Below, in pieces: positions 33,591 through 36,046 of a stretch of 36,046 bases of DNA. A model generated the notes under the pieces. That model was not told where the DNA came from and ran no database searches. It worked only from the letters and a program-made list of their open reading frames with translations. Position numbers and translations under genes: made by a program. The stretch spans positions 1 to 36,046 of the forward strand of contig ONBM01000037.1 in assembly GCA_900316045.1 (NCBI GenBank), read 5' to 3'. The stretch's first letter is position 1, and every line of letters starts with the position of its first letter. Origin of the DNA: an uncultured Bacteroidales bacterium. Lineage in GTDB: Bacteria; Bacteroidota; Bacteroidia; Bacteroidales; UBA932.

Positions 33591-35764
33591 ACTCTCGAAA
33601 CTTTCATCACGTGCTTCAGATTCTTAATCTGAGACACGACCTTATCGAGCTCCATATTAGACGGGACGGAAATCCTGAGTTCAATCTCATAGGTTCCGTT
33701 CCGTCTGTTTTCATTCACGTTGAAGGCCCTCAGCGATGCCTTGAAGTTATTGACGACATCGGTTATGCGACCGAGAATCGCAGCCTCAAAGGCGGCGGTA
33801 ATCTTCAAAGTCACCTGGAAGCTGCCTCCGGAAGGGGTTTCTGCCCATTTAACCTTCTGGATGCGATATGGGTAGTTCTCTATGAGCCTGGACGCATTCG
33901 GGCAGGATATTCGATGAATGGTTATTCCTCTGTTTGTCGTGACAAAGCCGAAGACATCGTCTCCGAACACCGGATGGCAGCATTTTGCCATTTTGTAGTC
34001 CAGGCCCTTGAGGTCTCGGGCATTTATGACCAGAATATCGTCAGATGAAGAGTTCCCGCTCCACGAAGCATTCTGTTCCGTTTTTCCCGCACTTTGAGCC
34101 TTGGCAGCCTCGGATGCCTCTTCCTCCATCTGGGGGTGTTCCAGTATGAATGTCTTTATGTCGTTGACATCTATCTGACCATCATTCACGGCAGCATAAA
34201 ATGCGTTCTGCGTCGATAGCCGCAGTTTCTTCAGTAGCTCGGCAATATATTCATCAGGCAGCTCAAGCTTCCAATTCTTCAGCCTTCTGCTGACAAGCTC
34301 CTTGCCCTGAGCAGCTTTCTTATATTCCTCTTCATTCAATTCCTGGCGAATCTTGCTCCTCGCCTTCGAAGTCACGACATAGCTCAGCCAATCAGCGGAA
34401 GGCCTCTGGTTCTTGCCAGTCTGAATCTCTACTACGTCTCCGGTACTAAGTTTTTCCCTGATGGAGACGCCCTTGCCATTGATTTTACCGCCAGTGCACT
34501 TAACTCCAAGGCCAGAATGGATGTTGAAGGCGAAATCCAGCACCGTAGAACCAGCCGGCAGAATCCTTAGCTCGCCAGTCGGGGTGAAAACGAATATCTC
34601 GCGTGAAGGCGGCTGAGGAAGCTCGTCGGGCTTTATTTCTTGAGGATGCTCCAGAGTGTACCTGACAGATGTCAGCCATTTATCCAAATGAGCCTCGTGC
34701 TTGATGCCTTTGTAAGACCAATGAGAAGCCTGACCGTTCTCCGCCTCGTCATCCATTCGCTTAGTCCTGATCTGCACCTCCATGTAAGCCCCTTCCTTAT
34801 TTTTCACAGTAATATGAAGCGACTCGTAACCATTTGGCTTTGGCGTAGTTATCCAGTCACGCAGACGATTTGTGTCTGGCTCGTATTCTTCAGTCACGTA
34901 AGAATACACTTTCCAGCAGAGATCTTTCTCGGTCGCTGAGTCATGGCTGCAGTCTATGATGAACCTGATGGCAAAAACGTCATACACTCCCTCGAATGGC
35001 ACATTCTGCTTCTGCATCTTCCTCCAGATTGAATATGCAGCCTTCGTCCTGACTTTCAGCTTGTACTTTATTCCGGCATCAGAGAGCTTCTTTTTCAGCG
35101 GCTCGATGAATTCCGCAGTCAGGCGCTCCCGATCCGGCTCGGTGGCCTTCAGCTTATTCGTGATGGCGCGATATTCTTCGGGCTCGGCATAGCGGAAATA
35201 GATGTCCTCCATCTCGCTTTTGATGTTGTACAAGCCCAGCTGATGAGCCAGAGGAATATATAGCATGAGGGTTTCAAGAATCTTCCTTTGCCTGGAAGAA
35301 GCAGAAAACATGGAAATATTCCTCATAACCTCCAATCTGTCGGCTATTTTCAGCACAGTTACTCTGGGATCCGTGGAATATTGCACTATGAGTCTCTTGT
35401 AGCTTTCAGCCTCCAAGCGAGTGTCCTTGGGCTTGATAGTCGAAATCTTGTTCAGTCCGTCCACCATAGCATAGACATCCTCTGGGAACCCGCCGAGCTT
35501 CAGGCCTTCGTACTCCCCTTTCCGTAAGTCTATCGCAGGATGCTTTCGGGTAGCCTCATGAAGGAAAACAGCCGCTGCACAGTCCGCAGTGAGACCGATT
35601 TCGTCCGTCGCGATGAGCGCAACGTTCATCGGATGCTCTATGAACGGCCTGCCATTGTCGCGCACCTCGTTTTCTAGCACCTTCGCAGCAATGTCATAAG
35701 CCCTCTGCACAAGAGCCTTTCCATTTTCGTCAAACTGCGGGAAATGCTGAACAATACTAGCCAT
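33587..35764 (-). CDS. RelA/SpoT-family (p)ppGpp synthetase with degenerate hydrolase domain
   Basis: The 725-residue product has the long RSH layout: HD domain (about 20-170), synthetase (about 230-345), TGS (about 388-450, FVFTPTGELRILPAG), and a C-terminal ACT domain. In the HD domain H44 and D142 (KIADRLEVMRN) are kept, but the HDxxED motif reads H69-E70-ATRK, losing the Asp and the following Glu-Asp pair, so hydrolase activity is doubtful. Synthetase residues are kept: D262 in GVYDVFAIRF, H317 in GYESLHITV and E329 in YMEVQIRTKRM. It therefore resembles a RelA-type enzyme that makes the alarmone (p)ppGpp on the ribosome during starvation. A degradative partner is expected elsewhere. Confidence 0.92.
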   Translation of the reverse strand: MASIVQHFPQFDENGKALVQRAYDIAAKVLENEVRDNGRPFIEHPMNVALIATDEIGLTADCAAAVFLHEATRKHPAIDLRKGEYEGLKLGGFPEDVYAMVDGLNKISTIKPKDTRLEAESYKRLIVQYSTDPRVTVLKIADRLEVMRNISMFSASSRQRKILETLMLYIPLAHQLGLYNIKSEMEDIYFRYAEPEEYRAITNKLKATEPDRERLTAEFIEPLKKKLSDAGIKYKLKVRTKAAYSIWRKMQKQNVPFEGVYDVFAIRFIIDCSHDSATEKDLCWKVYSYVTEEYEPDTNRLRDWITTPKPNGYESLHITVKNKEGAYMEVQIRTKRMDDEAENGQASHWSYKGIKHEAHLDKWLTSVRYTLEHPQEIKPDELPQPPSREIFVFTPTGELRILPAGSTVLDFAFNIHSGLGVKCTGGKINGKGVSIREKLSTGDVVEIQTGKNQRPSADWLSYVVTSKARSKIRQELNEEEYKKAAQGKELVSRRLKNWKLELPDEYIAELLKKLRLSTQNAFYAAVNDGQIDVNDIKTFILEHPQMEEEASEAAKAQSAGKTEQNASWSGNSSSDDILVINARDLKGLDYKMAKCCHPVFGDDVFGFVTTNRGITIHRISCPNASRLIENYPYRIQKVKWAETPSGGSFQVTLKITAAFEAAILGRITDVVNNFKASLRAFNVNENRRNGTYEIELRISVPSNMELDKVVSQIKNLKHVMKVSRV

Positions 35765-35780
35765 CTCTTAGTCATTTTTT

Positions 35781-35810
35781 CAAGACTAAAATACAATAAA
35801 TAAAGCAAAA
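35781..35810 (-). promoter_or_regulatory. Possible promoter of the RelA/SpoT gene
   Basis: On the minus strand TAGTCTTG (35781-35788) matches TAnnTTTG at 5 of 6 fixed positions, with TTTTG (35806-35810) 17 bases upstream. It lies 16 bases before the ATG. The spacing is short and the match imperfect. Confidence 0.4.
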
Positions 35811-35879
35811 TTCCGAATATTCGCCTGGCCGCAGGGAAAAGCATGGGGGCAAAACCTGTTCCAAGAAGATCGCGCCGCC

Positions 35880-36046
35880 GGAAAAGCATCACGGCAACGG
35901 ATCCTGCAAAGGCCGCAGGAAGGCATCACGGCAACGCACTCCACCAACGCCCGCCAGAAAGGTATTACGGTAACGCACTCCAGAAACACCTGCCAACAAG
36001 GCACTCCGCTAACGCCCGCCGGAAACACCTGCCGACAAGGCACTCC
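35880..36046. repeat. Degenerate 37-39-bp tandem repeat running off the window end
   Basis: About four to five units are visible. CATCACGGCAACG starts at 35887 and 35924 and recurs as TATTACGGTAACG at 35963; GAAACACCTGCC starts at 35983 and 36022, giving a 39-base period. Because 39 is 13 codons, long open frames exist on both strands as by-products; a 13-residue repeating peptide on the minus strand has no recognisable function. The tract continues beyond the window. Positions 35811-35879 hold nothing recognisable. Confidence 0.6.

Noticed and set aside
35786..36043. 85-codon minus-strand frame with 13-residue repeats
   Set aside because: The frame follows from a 39-base repeat period; frames on the other strand are equally open. 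Kept as a repeat rather than a gene.

Overview
The window looks like chromosomal DNA of a Bacteroidota (Bacteroidales) bacterium, probably gut- or rumen-associated. The signs are several promoters of the Bacteroidota type (TTTG or TTG, about 19-21 nt, then TAnnTTTG), few Shine-Dalgarno sequences, secreted glycan-degrading enzymes, a TonB receptor, a BspA-type leucine-rich repeat protein, a GtaA-like DUF4965 protein and an HtpG of Bacteroidota size. The organism assignment is inferred from gene content and signals, not from a marker-gene comparison.

Layout. Positions 1-8.5 kb are a carbohydrate and ester degradation region: a secreted TIM-barrel hydrolase of no family I can name, a NimA-like flavin protein, and on the minus strand a GH3 beta-glycosidase behind a secreted carboxylesterase fused to a metallo-beta-lactamase domain. 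A 50-codon remnant of a large glycoside hydrolase lies just upstream of the esterase (8541-8699). Positions 8.8-12.2 kb hold a small His/Cys/Met-rich secreted protein, a TonB receptor, a periplasmic HMA metallochaperone-like protein and a low-molecular-weight tyrosine phosphatase; the first three look like a transition-metal uptake or handling module.

Positions 12.2-15.2 kb are accessory: a complete-looking IS3-family element (12278-13813) with a canonical A_AAA_AAA frameshift site, then about 1.1 kb without a convincing gene but dense in palindromic and direct repeats, a tRNA-Ala(GGC) with its own promoter and terminator, and a tandem pair of long-stem hairpin elements. The IS appears to sit inside the repeat tract, since the same repeat unit occurs on its left side.

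Positions 15.2-21 kb are a minus-strand glycine cleavage operon in the order gcvT-gcvH-gcvPA-gcvPB (P protein in two subunits), followed with one base of spacing by a Tat-type Gfo/Idh/MocA oxidoreductase. Positions 21-24.4 kb are a tightly overlapping minus-strand operon of an unknown protein, an LRR_5 protein, an arginase-fold protein and a lipoprotein with two formylglycine-generating-enzyme-like domains, driven by a near-consensus promoter. This is the best candidate for an undescribed functional unit made of proteins.

Positions 24.4-36 kb carry htpG, an acyl-CoA ligase, a divergent HAD hydrolase, uvrB (apparently with a leaderless promoter), a DUF4965 exported protein, and a RelA/SpoT homologue whose hydrolase motif is degenerate while its synthetase residues are kept. 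The window ends in a 39-bp tandem repeat that runs off the edge.
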